A DNA stretch of 64,000 nt, from the NCBI GenBank assembly GCA_050084985.1, contig JBITNC010000001.1, positions 109,864,001-109,928,000 of the forward strand, in the 5' to 3' direction. Below the pieces are notes generated by a model, which did not search any database, was not told the origin of the DNA, and saw only the letters and a list, made by a program, of their open reading frames with translations. How positions within the stretch are numbered: the first letter of the stretch is position 1; each line of letters begins with the position of its first letter. Shown one piece after another: positions 1-10,639 of the stretch. The stretch comes from Nageia nagi (taxonomy: Eukaryota; Pinophyta). Both the position numbers and the translations under genes were made by a program.

Positions 1-177
1 AAATGATCACCAAATAGCTAATTTTTACCAAAAAGGGGTCATGTGACCACTCATTTTGCATGTAATCAATGAGATCTATCCAATAATATGGTTTTTAAAC
101 CTATTTTATATTTTCATAAAGAGTTATGATTATTTCAATGTTTACTAGTTAAAAAGGGACATTTTTAGGTGTCTACA
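1..177 (-). repeat. RT-A 3' LTR, partial (window edge)
   Basis: This is the beginning of the downstream LTR on the minus strand; the rest lies outside the window. It matches 10452-10628 at 165 of 177 positions. The end shared with the other LTR is TGTCTACA on the plus strand. Confidence 0.85.
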
Positions 178-191
178 TTTTACCCCTTTTT
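178..191 (-). other. RT-A polypurine tract
   Basis: On the minus strand this reads AAAAAGGGGTAAAA and directly abuts the LTR start TGTAGACACC. This is the expected site of plus-strand DNA priming in an LTR retrotransposon. Confidence 0.75.
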
Positions 192-599
192 GAATTATCA
201 ACCGAAAATGTAGTTGATGATTTCAAAAATATAGAATGAGAAGCTTTGTTGCTTGATTATTTATTGTTGCTTTGTTATGATATAAGTTGACTCAATTTCT
301 TAGATGAATCAAAATTTTAATTTATCAAATTATGATAAAATGTGTTTTCTTTTAACATTTGATGTAGTTTTGAAAATAAATTTGAGTATACTTCAGAAGT
401 GACTATTTTCGGTATGATGATGTGTTGAGATTGTGTGACAGTTGCATGACATTTCTATTATGTCATTTTGCATGTCTAAGTGCACATGTACCATATAAGT
501 TTTCTTTAGTATATGAGTTTTGATGGTGTTGTCTTGAGGATAGTCCTTGCCATGACTGAATATGATTTTTTAACTTTTGCAATTTATACATTTTGAAAA

Positions 600-890
600 T
601 GATATTGTAATACATCAAAACTACACTTGTGTCAATCTCCATACTATTTGTTGTTTATGGTAGTTGCATGACAAGACTCTAATTTGTCTTTGCATATCGA
701 AGTGAGTATGTGATGGTAGCTTATTTGATGTATACAATTTTGAGGTAGTGATGTTGTATATCAAAACTTCACTTGTGTTTATCTCCATACTATGTGCTAT
801 TTATGGTAGTTGCATGACAAGACTCTAGTTTGTCTCCGCATGCCGAAGCAAGTATGTGATAGGAAGCTTGTTTTGTATATACAAGCCATC
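600..890. repeat. Two imperfect tandem copies, period 146 bp
   Basis: The block containing TAGTTGCATGACAAGACTCT occurs at 661 and again at 807, with similar flanks (ATCTCCATACTAT before, a TATGTGAT-containing stretch after). A shorter, more decayed relative starts at 440. These belong to RT-A's non-coding 3' region. Confidence 0.7.
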
Positions 891-2780
891 TTTCATTTTT
901 CTCTGCTTTTGACCCAACAAAATGGGTTTCATGATGATCTTTTGCATAAGTATTTTAGAATCATATTGAGTGTAAATATCTTATTTTAGGTTATAATTAA
1001 TTTTAATTACCTTAACCGTGAGTAGACATATAACTTTCAATTTTGTAATTAACAATGTTTTGGGTACATTTTAAGAGAGATGTAGCCATGGTCTTACTAT
1101 GTGATCGTAGGCTTACTTTGATTGTGGTGTTGATCTTAATATTATGGCCCCTTTTGAACTGACTAATGATGTCAGTGATGATGATGATAGATTGTTCAAA
1201 AAACTAATACATATTAGCTAGTGAACAAGTAAGATGAATGTACGAATGATTCTAACCTTATTATTTCAATCATTTATAGGTGAACATAAGGTTTTATTTT
1301 AGGTCATGGGAAATTGTATTTACCCCAATTATCCAAGTATGATTTCGTGAGCTTTGCAATTGAAGTATTTTGAACACACATTGGTTGTACACCAAATAGG
1401 TACTAAGGGCTTATTTCCATATATCATTACATGGGTGTCTGGTGTTTACCCTGAGGAAATGTATGGAGCTGAGTCAGGTATATGACATGAAGTCCCCTTT
1501 TGTGTGCACTAATTAAAATTTTGATTATTATGTTATTACTCTAGAAGAATATGTTTTACAAAAATCATTGGAATCATGTTTTTTGATGACTAGTGTTTCC
1601 TAAATATGTATAACAATAAGTGATGACTAAACATGCATAACATGACATATGATTTGAACTAGGAAGTTCATGATTTATTGTAAGATCATAAACAATAAAT
1701 GGTGTTTATCCTATCAAGGATTCATGATGAAATTATTTATGATCGAGTTTGCATGTTTATTTGGTTATCTTTTTTTCTTTTTTTTTAATGGCATGATGTG
1801 GTGAGAAAACATAGTCATGTATCTTAAGAAGATACAAACAAACTAATATGTTACCATTATAGACTTATACAAATACCACTAGACTCATAAGTAGGTGATA
1901 ATATACTTGAGGTTAGGAACTGGTTAAGTCAAGACTCATACACTTGAGTTTATCAATCTTATGTATGAATATTTTGAATCTTGATTTTGTTGGTTGATGG
2001 TAGAGGCAAATGATTTGCTTTGGGTCATGGACAATCATAGTTGCCCCAAATTATGATCAAACATAAACTTTTTGAATTTTCGCAATCAAAGTATTTTGAA
2101 AATAAGTTCTACATTTTACTAAGTACTCATGCTTCTCTACAAATGCTATTTAATGGAACACTTTATTCCATAGGCTCTATGCCATTAGCATGTATGTGAT
2201 GTGGAGTCCTTTCAAAGTAGATAACATTTTAATGTTTGATAATTCTTCTATTTGCCCCAGTAGAATGGGTTTCATTATCATTTCTTGCAAAAATCATTAG
2301 AAACATGTTTTCCATGATTGGGGTTTTTGTTGAACAAGACTTGAAAACAAGACAAATGCATTCTACCTCATTTATCGAGATGGTGATACAAAATCAAGTT
2401 TGCTACAAAGATCGACATAATGATAGATGATATATATTATGTATTTTGTTATTCATTCTTAAGAAATTTAAAAACATGATTATTAAAATTTAATCATGAA
2501 CTTACTTTGATGTGCTACACATTGATGGTGTATCTCTAAGTTCGAATAAATACTTCGATTATTGTTATTAGTTTTATTATTATTTCAATCATCGATGTTG
2601 ATTTTGATATTCTTAAATATCTTCAAATTTAAGGATAATGATTTGAAAAATTGTAGTATTAGATTGTATCATTTACCAAACTTGGCTACTAATACTTTTT
2701 ATTTTATGATAACATGTAAAAGGATATGGAACAAGATGTAACACACATTCAATTTATGGGTAGATGGTAATGAATGGAAA

Positions 2781-3165
2781 GGGGAGAAGAACATCGACTT
2801 CCAATTCAAAGGGAAGAGCAATTTCTTACTCTTGATCCCAAGGAATGATGGAAGCTATTAAATTTAACGATGTTCTAAGAGGGTGAAATGAATGGGATAT
2901 GATAGGAAAAGAACATTGACTTCCAATTCAATGGGGAGAATAATTTCTTATTCTTGATCTCAAAGAATAATGGAAGTTATAAAATTTAACAATGTTCTAG
3001 GGTTGACTTTTATCAATCTACTAAGGGCAATTTCTTGCTTAAACTTGTAGATAAGAATAGAAGCAAAAGGTTTTAACAACAACAATGTTGACTCCCATAT
3101 TAATGGGGAGAGCAATTACTCGCTCTTTTTCTCAAATGATATGGAAGCACCTCTAATTTAATAAT
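2781..3165. repeat. Three diverged copies of a roughly 100-bp unit
   Basis: Units begin near 2783, 2905 and 3080. Each has a CGACTTCCAATTCAA-like block followed by GGGGAGAGCAATTTCTTACTC-like sequence, cited here only in part because the copies vary. Spacing is 122 bp between the first two and about 170 bp to the third. Confidence 0.6.
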
Positions 3166-3660
3166 CGATAAAGATGGATTAGGAAATATATGGATGTTGG
3201 ATAATAAAATATGACAGTTGGTATAGTATAATGTGTATGGGGGGATGGTGGATGTTAATATGAAAATAGTATAACAAATGAATGGACATAGGATGTATTG
3301 AGCATTTAGAGAGATAGACTAATCAACTCATCAAGGCATTGATAAATATAAGTGTAATATTAATTACTATGTAATAATAAATAGTATGGGATGGAGGCAT
3401 GGGATGATGAAGAAATGTAATGATCATAATATTCAAGTTGACCATATTAACCAATTCCCATTAGATTTTTCCTTCTTTAGATGATATAAAACAAAGTTAT
3501 GATGTTCTCAAAATTATCATAGACTCATGTGTGTGTAATGATGTTTATTTCCATCTCTAGATAATCTCAAACTAAATGTCACAAGAGCATAAAATATATA
3601 AGCTAGTTCATCCATATGAAATGTACAAAGGTCCATAGGAAAGAAGGTCACTAACCAATA

Positions 3661-3800
3661 TGGACATGTTGCCACTCGTAAGGTATGCCCCATTGCCTAA
3701 CAGGCATCCATAGCCTCGATGAGGATTAACCCCTCGATCCCGCTACAACCTTGCTCTACTGCTAGTCAAGCATCCATAGCCCCGGTAGATGTAATCACCC
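3661..3800. other. Locally GC-rich patch with a short internal repeat
   Basis: This patch is clearly richer in C, G and CpG than its surroundings. CAGGCATCCATAGCC at 3701 recurs as CAAGCATCCATAGCC at 3767, a 66-bp spacing. No coding assignment can be made. Confidence 0.5.
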
Positions 3801-4575
3801 AAGAATCATTGATATGATGTAGTAATTTATATATATATATCAAATGATTATTGGGTTTGAGATGAAGCGAATAATAGGATGAACATGTAACACTTTCGCT
3901 TGAAATCATGCTTTTGTAACACCTCATTCTTGACTGTTTTATGATTATTTAAATGTAAAGATGTGTATGAGTCCGTAATAACCTTAAGTGTATCATAGTC
4001 ATGTTTGTTTATCATCCAAAGTTTCAAAAATTTCATGATGATGGTTGGTAAAGTCAATAAGAATATTAATTTCATAAACTATTTCTTTTACAGTAAGTAT
4101 TAAACATATTTGTATAATGGTATGGAAGTGATCATGGATAATGTATAGTATATATGGCTTGATGAATTGTTAGAATATAATCTAATACTCAAATATTCCA
4201 ACATAATGGGGGATGAATATGAGGTGGAAAAAGGGGAAGACATGGAAATGCAATAAACATATTATAACCTATTTCAAAATTAGATATGATTATTTTAGTT
4301 TTTAATCATATTTTGATGTTTGTGTGATTTCTAAATCATGTTTTGATGATTTTTTTTTATGATGGAGGGCAACTGCCCCAATGTGATCTATGTAAAACAT
4401 GAGGATATCAAAAGTAAGATGGGGGATGACTGCCCCAATGTGAATGATGTGAAAGAGATTGAATATCCTTATGCAAATAACATAATTCATCATTGTTTAA
4501 TTGTGTGGAATGTATGTATGCATTTTGTAGATGATGTAAATTATTATCTATCAATAAAGTTATATCTACTTCAAA

Positions 4576-5268
4576 TCATCTATCATCCATCCAATCATGA
4601 AGGGCATGATTTAATTGGTGGCAATGTTTAGTATCATGCCCCAAGTGATGATGATAAAAATGATATCCATACTTATCATATTTTATTGACTTAGGTTTTA
4701 GGTTTTCTTTCATTATATGATCTACCACCCTCTTAGGTTGTTCCAAAGATTGCATTCCATCATTGTAATTATCTTTGCAATCTAATTCCCATCTCATATC
4801 TTTATGATTATGCCCTTGCCTAGAAAAGATGGATGATGATTTCCCCTTTGACTTTTGCATAGGAGGTTTCGTTTTCGATGATTTTGTAATATTATAATGT
4901 GAGTATGGATTTTCATCTCTTTGTACACAATAGAGTACTCCCTCATGAATGTATTTTAGACAACCATGAAATGTAGATGGGACACATTCCATTTCTTGAA
5001 TCCATGGTCTACCTAAAAGAATATTATATTGTTCAATGTTTCCTTCGATGATATATAATGATGTTTGTATCATCTTACATCCAATGGTGATGGGTAACAC
5101 TATCGACCCTATTGTTGAACATAAGGAATTATTAAATGCTTTTATTTGTAATGATCGTAAAGAAATATGAGAGAAAGGAAGATTCAATTTGTGATATGCC
5201 AATGTAGATATAATATTGACATCTGACCCTTCGTCTATTAATATCCTCTTAACATTTTACCATTTACT
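4576..5268 (-). CDS. RT-A retropepsin-like protease with a C-terminal zinc-knuckle-like motif
   Basis: An aspartic protease of the gypsy Tat type, which would cut the Gag polyprotein. The active site reads IDEGS on the minus strand near 5225-5240, in a frame that joins the 208-codon open frame at 5202-4576 after one shift; the catalytic Asp is kept. The flap and C-terminal part contain LLGRPWI and VPSTFHG, a pattern typical of Tat proteases. After a Lys/Ser-rich linker the frame ends in a GHDTKHC motif followed by a HALHDWMDD tail, which resembles the CHHC region usually found before the protease. No RT follows. No start codon is assigned, because protease is normally released from a Gag fusion. 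Confidence 0.75.
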
Positions 5269-5700
5269 TTACCGATGACATGGAGAGGTGGATCTAACCC
5301 TTGAGGTCCCTTGTTTGGTTGTCTCTCATGGTCATAAAAAGAAATTATAGGCTGATGTATCAATGGAGGAACTTGCATTTTGGATTTTTGATTATATGAT
5401 ATATCAATTTGTTTTTCTTGTATGTTTTGAGTTCCAGTATCAACTCCAACTATTCTTATAATAGGTTGATTACTTGGATTCCAGGTGGGTGTCACTTGAC
5501 TATAATTAGGTACAATAGATACTATATTTACTTGATATGAAGGAAGTGAGTCTTGATAATTTTTTAAATTTTGATCTGAAATAGAAGTATGGTCTTCAAC
5601 TTCCAAGTTATTATCTTTGATTGAATTTTGAGTTCTATTTCTCAATGCTAGACAATTTTTCATACTATGACCTCTTTAATGGTGATAATTACAATACTAA
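5238..5700 (-). CDS. RT-A gag C-terminus, zinc knuckle and linker to protease
   Basis: This open frame begins in the nucleocapsid region. The motif CNYHH, one stop, then RGHSMKNC matches the Cys-x-x-His-x4-His-x4-Cys pattern used in plant gypsy Gags for RNA binding, with the stop at an expected Gln or similar codon. A polar, Gln/Asn-rich linker of about 100 residues follows, then DPPLHVIGKVNGKM, which leads into the protease. The 141-codon frame ends at 5238 and the protease continues in another frame, so at least one frameshift separates them. Confidence 0.65.
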
Positions 5701-6332
5701 TTTTTGTTATATTTTTCTTTTCTCATAATTTTTATTTCACTGTATTTAATTTTGACCTTCTCAATTATAATTGCTTGAGCAATAAATTCTTCGATTGTGT
5801 TATATTGTTGAATTTGTAATATACTAGCTATAGGCCTTAAACAATTTTGACTGAATAATTTAACTAACTCCTCTTGAGGTAAGGTATAGGGCATGCCATA
5901 GAGTATATCCCTCCATCATGAAACAAATTCAACAATTGATTCATTCTGAGATTGTTTTAGTTCTACAAGATCCATAATAGAAGATTCCTCTTTGATATAA
6001 ATCCTAAAATGTTGTAAGAACAAGTCTACCAATTGAGGAAATGAATAAATACTATTTCATGGTAAATTATTATACCATTCCAGGGCATGGGCTGCAAGCA
6101 TCATGGGGAACAAACGTATCATCAAGTCCTCATCATTATAAATTAGGTAATTTGAAAACTTAAACCACCTTAAATGTTCCTTAGGATCCTTATTTCTTGT
6201 AAAAGGAATTATCTTAGGTATTTCAAAGTTGTAAGGTAATTTCTTCTTAGGGACACTTGGATGGATGGGTTCATTGTAAATATTATCATATGTCAAATTC
6301 CTAAACCTTGATATGTTCATTTCTTTATTCAT
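5697..6332 (-). CDS. RT-A gag capsid core
   Basis: The core of a Ty3/gypsy Gag (retrotransposon gag family), which packages the element RNA. Visible motifs are the entry stretch PYNFEIPKI, then DPKEHLRWF, and the helix AAHALEWYNNLP at the end of the first open segment (6332-6057). The second segment (5894-5697) has YTLPQEELVKLFSQNC and a later IEEFIAQAIIIEK. The two segments are in different frames with stops between 5895 and 6056. The RT-K gag at 62.5 kb is the closest relative in this window. Confidence 0.8.
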
Positions 6333-6727
6333 GAAATCTTCTAATTCTTTATTTGTCCAACTATCCTAAGGATGTTTTTGGTATCTTCTATGATTGGTGT
6401 TTCTTTCTAACTTCAGGTCTGAATTATAAGATTCATCATCAGAAAGAGATCTTGATAATAATGATGAAGATGATAATGATGGAAGATTAGAAGGTAAATG
6501 ATGCCCTTACATTGGATTTCTAAGAGTTCTAGATGGTTATACTTTATTTCATTGAGACTTCTCATGAAGTAACCAACTATCTCGAACTTCTTATTTTACC
6601 TTATCAAAAATTTATCGTTGTTTGTCAAACTCTTGCTTTTCTTTTTCTTTGAGTTCTATATTCCTTTCTTTAAGTTTGGCTCCCTCTTCTAGCTTATGTC
6701 TAACATCTTCATATCTTTTACTAAAGT

Positions 6728-7288
6728 TTATAGTTTCTTCATAATCTCTCTCTCTATGTGTTTTCTCTTTAACTCCAACTCCGCAAAAGAGGGTATCTCT
6801 CCTACCTTGAATTGTTTAGCTAAAGCTTTTTTATGTTTTTCTTGCAATGAGGTTTTCTCACAGGAGTAAGGATCATAGAAGAATTTGTTTGAGATCTTAC
6901 ATTGAGGATTTGTTTGTGAAGTTCTTACTGAATATAAGGTCATTCTATCAAAATCTTCCATACAAGATGTAGCCCTATGAAGTGTTTTTTGATAGGTGGG
7001 GTCAGTTATCCTAGCTTGTGAAGAGGGGCTTTGAGGTTGATAATCTAAACTCTCAAGAGGTGATTCTCTTTTTTGATTAGAGTAAGAGTCTTGATATCTC
7101 CATACTTGGTAATTAAGAGGTGATGATAATTGCATCCAAGCTTGACTCTTTTGGTTTGCATAAGCTTTTACATCATGCTTTTGCCTCATCTCTTCTTGTC
7201 TCATTTTGTCGACAAACTCATTGAAGGTTTTGTCATGTTGATCATGAGAAGAACATGCTTGTTGTTGTTTATGGGATTCCCTTTGCAA
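6728..7288 (-). CDS. RT-A coiled-coil protein region upstream of gag core
   Basis: An open frame of 186 codons, highly charged and Gln-rich. Heptad-like stretches occur near its start (FVDKMRQEEMRQKH) and end (LKRKHIEREIMKKL). The downstream 6600-6727 region continues a Lys/Glu-rich coiled coil in another frame and leads towards the gag core, so this is probably the N-terminal half of Gag rather than a separate protein. The middle is Ser/Gln-rich and looks disordered. No enzymatic motif is visible. Confidence 0.5.
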   Translation of the reverse strand: MQRESHKQQQACSSHDQHDKTFNEFVDKMRQEEMRQKHDVKAYANQKSQAWMQLSSPLNYQVWRYQDSYSNQKRESPLESLDYQPQSPSSQARITDPTYQKTLHRATSCMEDFDRMTLYSVRTSQTNPQCKISNKFFYDPYSCEKTSLQEKHKKALAKQFKVGEIPSFAELELKRKHIEREIMKKL

Positions 7289-7354
7289 AATATTCTTAGC
7301 TTTTTCATCACAAAAAATATTCCTAAGTAATTTATTTATTATAGGGCTATCTTT

Positions 7355-8371
7355 TTAATAACATCCCCAATTTTTCATCAAGCTAGTTTGATATTTTGAA
7401 GGTATTTTTAGTGGGTTCGAACAACATTCATCCTCATAAAACTCTGTATCATTATCATGATGTGTTGTGTACCCACATGGATGTTCATTCCTAAGCTCTT
7501 GTGTGTTAGCTTCAAAAATTTTATTTTTATATTTTTCATTTCTTTGTGATTGAAATTCTTGAGATTCAATAATACAATCTATGGATTTTTTAATTCTTAT
7601 GTGAAGCTCTTCACTTTCTACCTGTGATGAGAGTGAACAAGTTTCATCATTGAACTCAAGACTATCATGAGATTCATGGGAATCAATAGAAGGTCTTGTA
7701 GCCTCTAGAAGGGGAAGAGAATGAAATTGCAATTCTGAGGAATTTTCTGAAAGGTCCTCAAGATTCATGTCAAGTTCCTCTTCTTTAATATCATATTCAT
7801 CCCAAGGTTGGGTTGAAGACATCAAGGTATCTAACTCTAGGAATTCATATGATTTAGCATAGGATGTTGCATCAAGGCCTTTGGCATTAATACTCAATTC
7901 ATCCCTTAGCAAATTGGATTCATTAGGTTCAATAGTCTCAAAAGGAGATGCACAACAAGATTTTAATTTGATGAGATGTGTCGATGAGTTTTCAATCTTT
8001 ATGATGGGCTCATTATTTTTAATGTCAAACTCATCCCATGATGAGGGTGAAGGAATGGAAGAACTATACTCTAGCTCTTCATGGGATCTAACAAGGCTCT
8101 TTGAGGATTGAAGAAGAGGCATGGTACATTGTTCTATTTCTGCTAAGTATGCTAAAAGCTTTTCAATGTTGATATAAAAATCATTCTTCATGACCTTTGA
8201 AGTAGAATAGGTATCTAAGGTTGTCTTGGTAAGATGTGACCATAGTCTTTGTATTTTTGGTTTTACTTGATAGAAAAAGGAACATAATTCAAAAGTGCAA
8301 CCAAGACAAACCTCATAATGATAAAATTCCTTTAAGGCCTTATGAAATGCATTTAAACAAGTAAAATACAT
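7355..8371 (-). CDS. RT-A extra ORF upstream of gag, function unknown
   Basis: The longest uninterrupted frame in the window (338 codons), lying between the leader and gag on the element's coding strand. Some Tat/Ogre elements have an extra ORF before gag, so the position is familiar, but I do not recognise this protein. The N-terminal 80 residues are Cys- and aromatic-containing (FELCSFFYQVKPKIQRLW); the rest is acidic and Ser-rich. The motif WDEFDIK recurs as WDEYDIK about 80 residues later, so the middle is a degenerate internal repeat. No transmembrane segment or signal peptide is evident. It stays open while other elements here are riddled with stops. Confidence 0.5.
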   Translation of the reverse strand: MYFTCLNAFHKALKEFYHYEVCLGCTFELCSFFYQVKPKIQRLWSHLTKTTLDTYSTSKVMKNDFYINIEKLLAYLAEIEQCTMPLLQSSKSLVRSHEELEYSSSIPSPSSWDEFDIKNNEPIIKIENSSTHLIKLKSCCASPFETIEPNESNLLRDELSINAKGLDATSYAKSYEFLELDTLMSSTQPWDEYDIKEEELDMNLEDLSENSSELQFHSLPLLEATRPSIDSHESHDSLEFNDETCSLSSQVESEELHIRIKKSIDCIIESQEFQSQRNEKYKNKIFEANTQELRNEHPCGYTTHHDNDTEFYEDECCSNPLKIPSKYQTSLMKNWGCY

Positions 8372-9768
8372 TTATGCATACTACCCTCCCAAACTTTCAT
8401 GTCCATTTACTTATCTTATTTTAATGTGATACAATCAAAAGTTTATTTTAAGTGGAATTTGACCTTACTAAACCCCATTGTTCTTTTTTAATTATAATGT
8501 GATTCATTATCCAACCTCTTAATGATGTTCATTAACTCCTTCTAGCTATGGAAGTTTTATATGTGATAAATTTCCTCTTCTTACTAGTCACATATCTCTT
8601 CGACCTCCAATGGAGTGGTAAGAGTAGACTTGGTAAGAAGCTGTTAAGTGTAGATAAATTAGTTAAGTGAGGTTCAATTACTCCTCCAAGAGTCACATAT
8701 CCCTTCAACCTCCAATGGAGTGGTAAGGGCAGACATCTTTAAGAGTGTTAATGTGAAGTATATTTCTAAATAAGATGTGAATAAATTTTACCTCTTTCAC
8801 TTAACTTATTTCTGATCACTTAGGATCGCTTGAAGCGCAAAAGTGAGAGCATACTTTGTTAAGTGAAAGTACTTAGTGTATTTGAATCCCTCCAATTCAT
8901 TAACCTTTTAATATGATTTATACTACCCAAAAATTGATTTATTTTTCTTAAGTTCATTCCTTTTAATGTGATTCATTTACTCCTTCTACTTGTGGAAGTA
9001 TTATGTGTAGTAGATTACCTCCTCTTACTAGTCACATATCCCTTCGACCTCCAATGGAGTGGTAAGGGCAGACTTGGTAAGAGGTCATTATGTGTGGATA
9101 AATTAACCAAATTAATGATAGTGTGAATGTGAAAGAAAAGAATAATTAATTACTCCTTATCAGGTCTATTTTGGTCACCTTAGATCACATGAAGTGTAAA
9201 GGGAGAGCATAAGCAGATAAGATAAAAAGTATTAATGTGTGCATACCCTTCACCCAAAACATGAAAATAAATAAATAACATTATACATAAAGTAAATTAA
9301 TAAAAAAATACATTTAACCTTTTCTATCCATTCCTATATGCATTCTAGGCAAAGAAATCACAGTCAAAAGTATCCTTCTATTTTAACAATATTATATATA
9401 TATATATATATTTATTTAATTTATTTTTTTTTTAGAAATAACAAAAGGAGGCAAGTTGACCTGGAGTAAGAGTCACTGACATTTAAATAGATATCGTTGG
9501 TGTTTGTTCGGAGTTGTCGGTGTCCAATTCCAATCATTGGCATTTATATAACAGACACTATGTTCAGTCATCGATATTTTTATGAATCATTGGCATTCAT
9601 TTTGAGTCACCGGCATTTGATTCCAATCGCTAGTGTTTCTACAATAGATTTCCTATAAAAAGTGCAAATCACAAAATTTAGTATATGGAATAACTCGAAT
9701 AAACCAAATAACAGAAAGGTAGAATTATTTTTAACATAAACAGAAACCTCCCTATCAATGATGGAGGT
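8372..9768 (-). other. RT-A 5' leader with repeats
   Basis: The non-coding leader lies between the primer site and the first ORF. It contains three copies of a block (AGTCACATATC, then CCTCCAATGGAGTGGTAAG) starting at 8586, 8691 and 9030, part of a larger imperfect duplication of about 444 bp. It also has a TA microsatellite (about 9392-9411) and a cluster of short CATTGGCATT-like repeats (9465-9650). Leaders of gypsy elements carry dimerisation and packaging signals; assigning these repeats to that role is speculation. Confidence 0.55.
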
Positions 9769-9786
9769 GCCCTCCTTCTAGCACCA
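9769..9786 (-). other. RT-A primer binding site
   Basis: On the minus strand it reads TGGTGCTAGAAGGAGGGC and starts three bases inside the LTR end. It begins with TGG, complementary to a tRNA CCA tail. It is not the initiator-Met type; the tRNA is not assigned. Confidence 0.7.
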
Positions 9787-9789
9787 GAA

Positions 9790-10628
9790 TGTTACAGTGA
9801 AAATAGAGCTGGAATGTAGAATAACATAAAATACAATTATTCTTAAATTTTCACTGAATTTCAAATTATGTAAAATAGGTAGAAATGTTGTAATTGTAAA
9901 TTGATATTGATTTTTAGCTCAAAATACAATTTACCCTTGGAAGGGACTTTTAAAAATGCCATTTGCCAAAATGAGAGTATTAGATCTTATTATTTTTGAT
10001 TTGCTTGCTTCTCTCCTTGATATGGACAACTTGTAAATCCTACACACATGCAAAAGACAATAACATCAAAGCATCTATGTACGACATGGATTAAATTGAA
10101 ACTAGCATAAAACAATAAAAAGGTATGAGATCACAAGATTTTGAAAACATTACCCTACTTCCAAAATGGGCCCCTATTGCTTTGTTTTGGCTTGTATTTA
10201 TAGATGTTGGGTGAGGTTTTCCAAGGCTGGTAAGGGGGAGTCAAAAAGCCATCGTAGGTCGTAATTGACCCTCTCTATCCACTACATCTTGGAAGAATGA
10301 GATGTTACAAGTTTCTTTTATTATTTTTGGTTTTTATTCAGCTATTACAGATTCACCAGTGATTACTAGGTGGATGCCGATGATCATCCTAAAATGCCAG
10401 CATTTGTTTTGGGTCATTGGCGACTAGTTTTCCATTTTTATAACAATATTAAAATGACTGCCAAATAGCTAATTTTTATTGAAAAGGGGTCATGTGACCA
10501 CTCATTTTGCATGTAATCGATGAGAGCTATCCAATAATATGGTTTTTAAACCTATTTTATATTTTCACAACGATTTATGATTATTTCAATGTTTACTAGT
10601 TAAAAAGGGATATTTTTAGGTGTCTACA
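9790..10628 (-). repeat. RT-A 5' LTR (839 bp)
   Basis: Bounded by TGTTACAG at the left and TGTCTACA at the right on the plus strand, so on the coding strand it runs TGT...ACA. The right end matches the left-edge copy at 1-177. The LTR contains a further block of the short GCCAGCATT / CATTGGC-type repeats near 10345-10430, similar to those in the adjacent leader. Confidence 0.8.
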
Positions 10629-10639
10629 AAATTGCATAG

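Larger units (their letters stand above)
192..4575 (-). other. RT-A 3' region without recognisable coding sequence
   Basis: This 4.4-kb stretch lies between the protease and the polypurine tract, where RT, RNase H and integrase would normally be. I see no RT or integrase motif on either strand and only short open frames. It holds several families of diverged internal repeats (about 600-890, 2780-3165, 3700-3785 and 4370-4445, plus relatives near 905, 1540 and 2250). It may be a long untranslated region or an eroded pol; the lack of any residual catalytic motif favours the first, while gag and protease in the same element are still readable. Confidence 0.6.
1..10628 (-). mobile_element. RT-A: non-autonomous Tat-type Ty3/gypsy LTR retrotransposon
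   Basis: Positions 1-177 and 10452-10628 are direct repeats of equal length with 12 mismatches and no gaps, so they are the same part of two LTRs. Read on the minus strand, the LTR starts TGTAGACACC, a primer binding site lies just inside the right LTR, and a polypurine tract lies just inside the left one, which fixes the orientation. The coding order on the minus strand is an unidentified ORF, a coiled-coil gag N-terminus, gag core, zinc knuckle and protease. About 4.4 kb between the protease and the left LTR shows no reverse transcriptase, RNase H or integrase. The left LTR runs off the window, so its target duplication cannot be checked. Calling it Tat-type rests on the gag and protease motifs; calling it non-autonomous is inference from the missing pol. 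Confidence 0.85.

Noticed and set aside
4302-4631. Overlapping short frames on both strands with an apparent peptide repeat containing CPNV.
   Set aside because: The peptide repeat follows from a 57-bp DNA repeat in RT-A's non-coding region; no start context or homolog supports a gene.
9392-9411. TA microsatellite (others at 3829-3840, 44427-44442 and 50196-50210).
   Set aside because: Ordinary simple repeats in AT-rich DNA; noted inside the parent features only.
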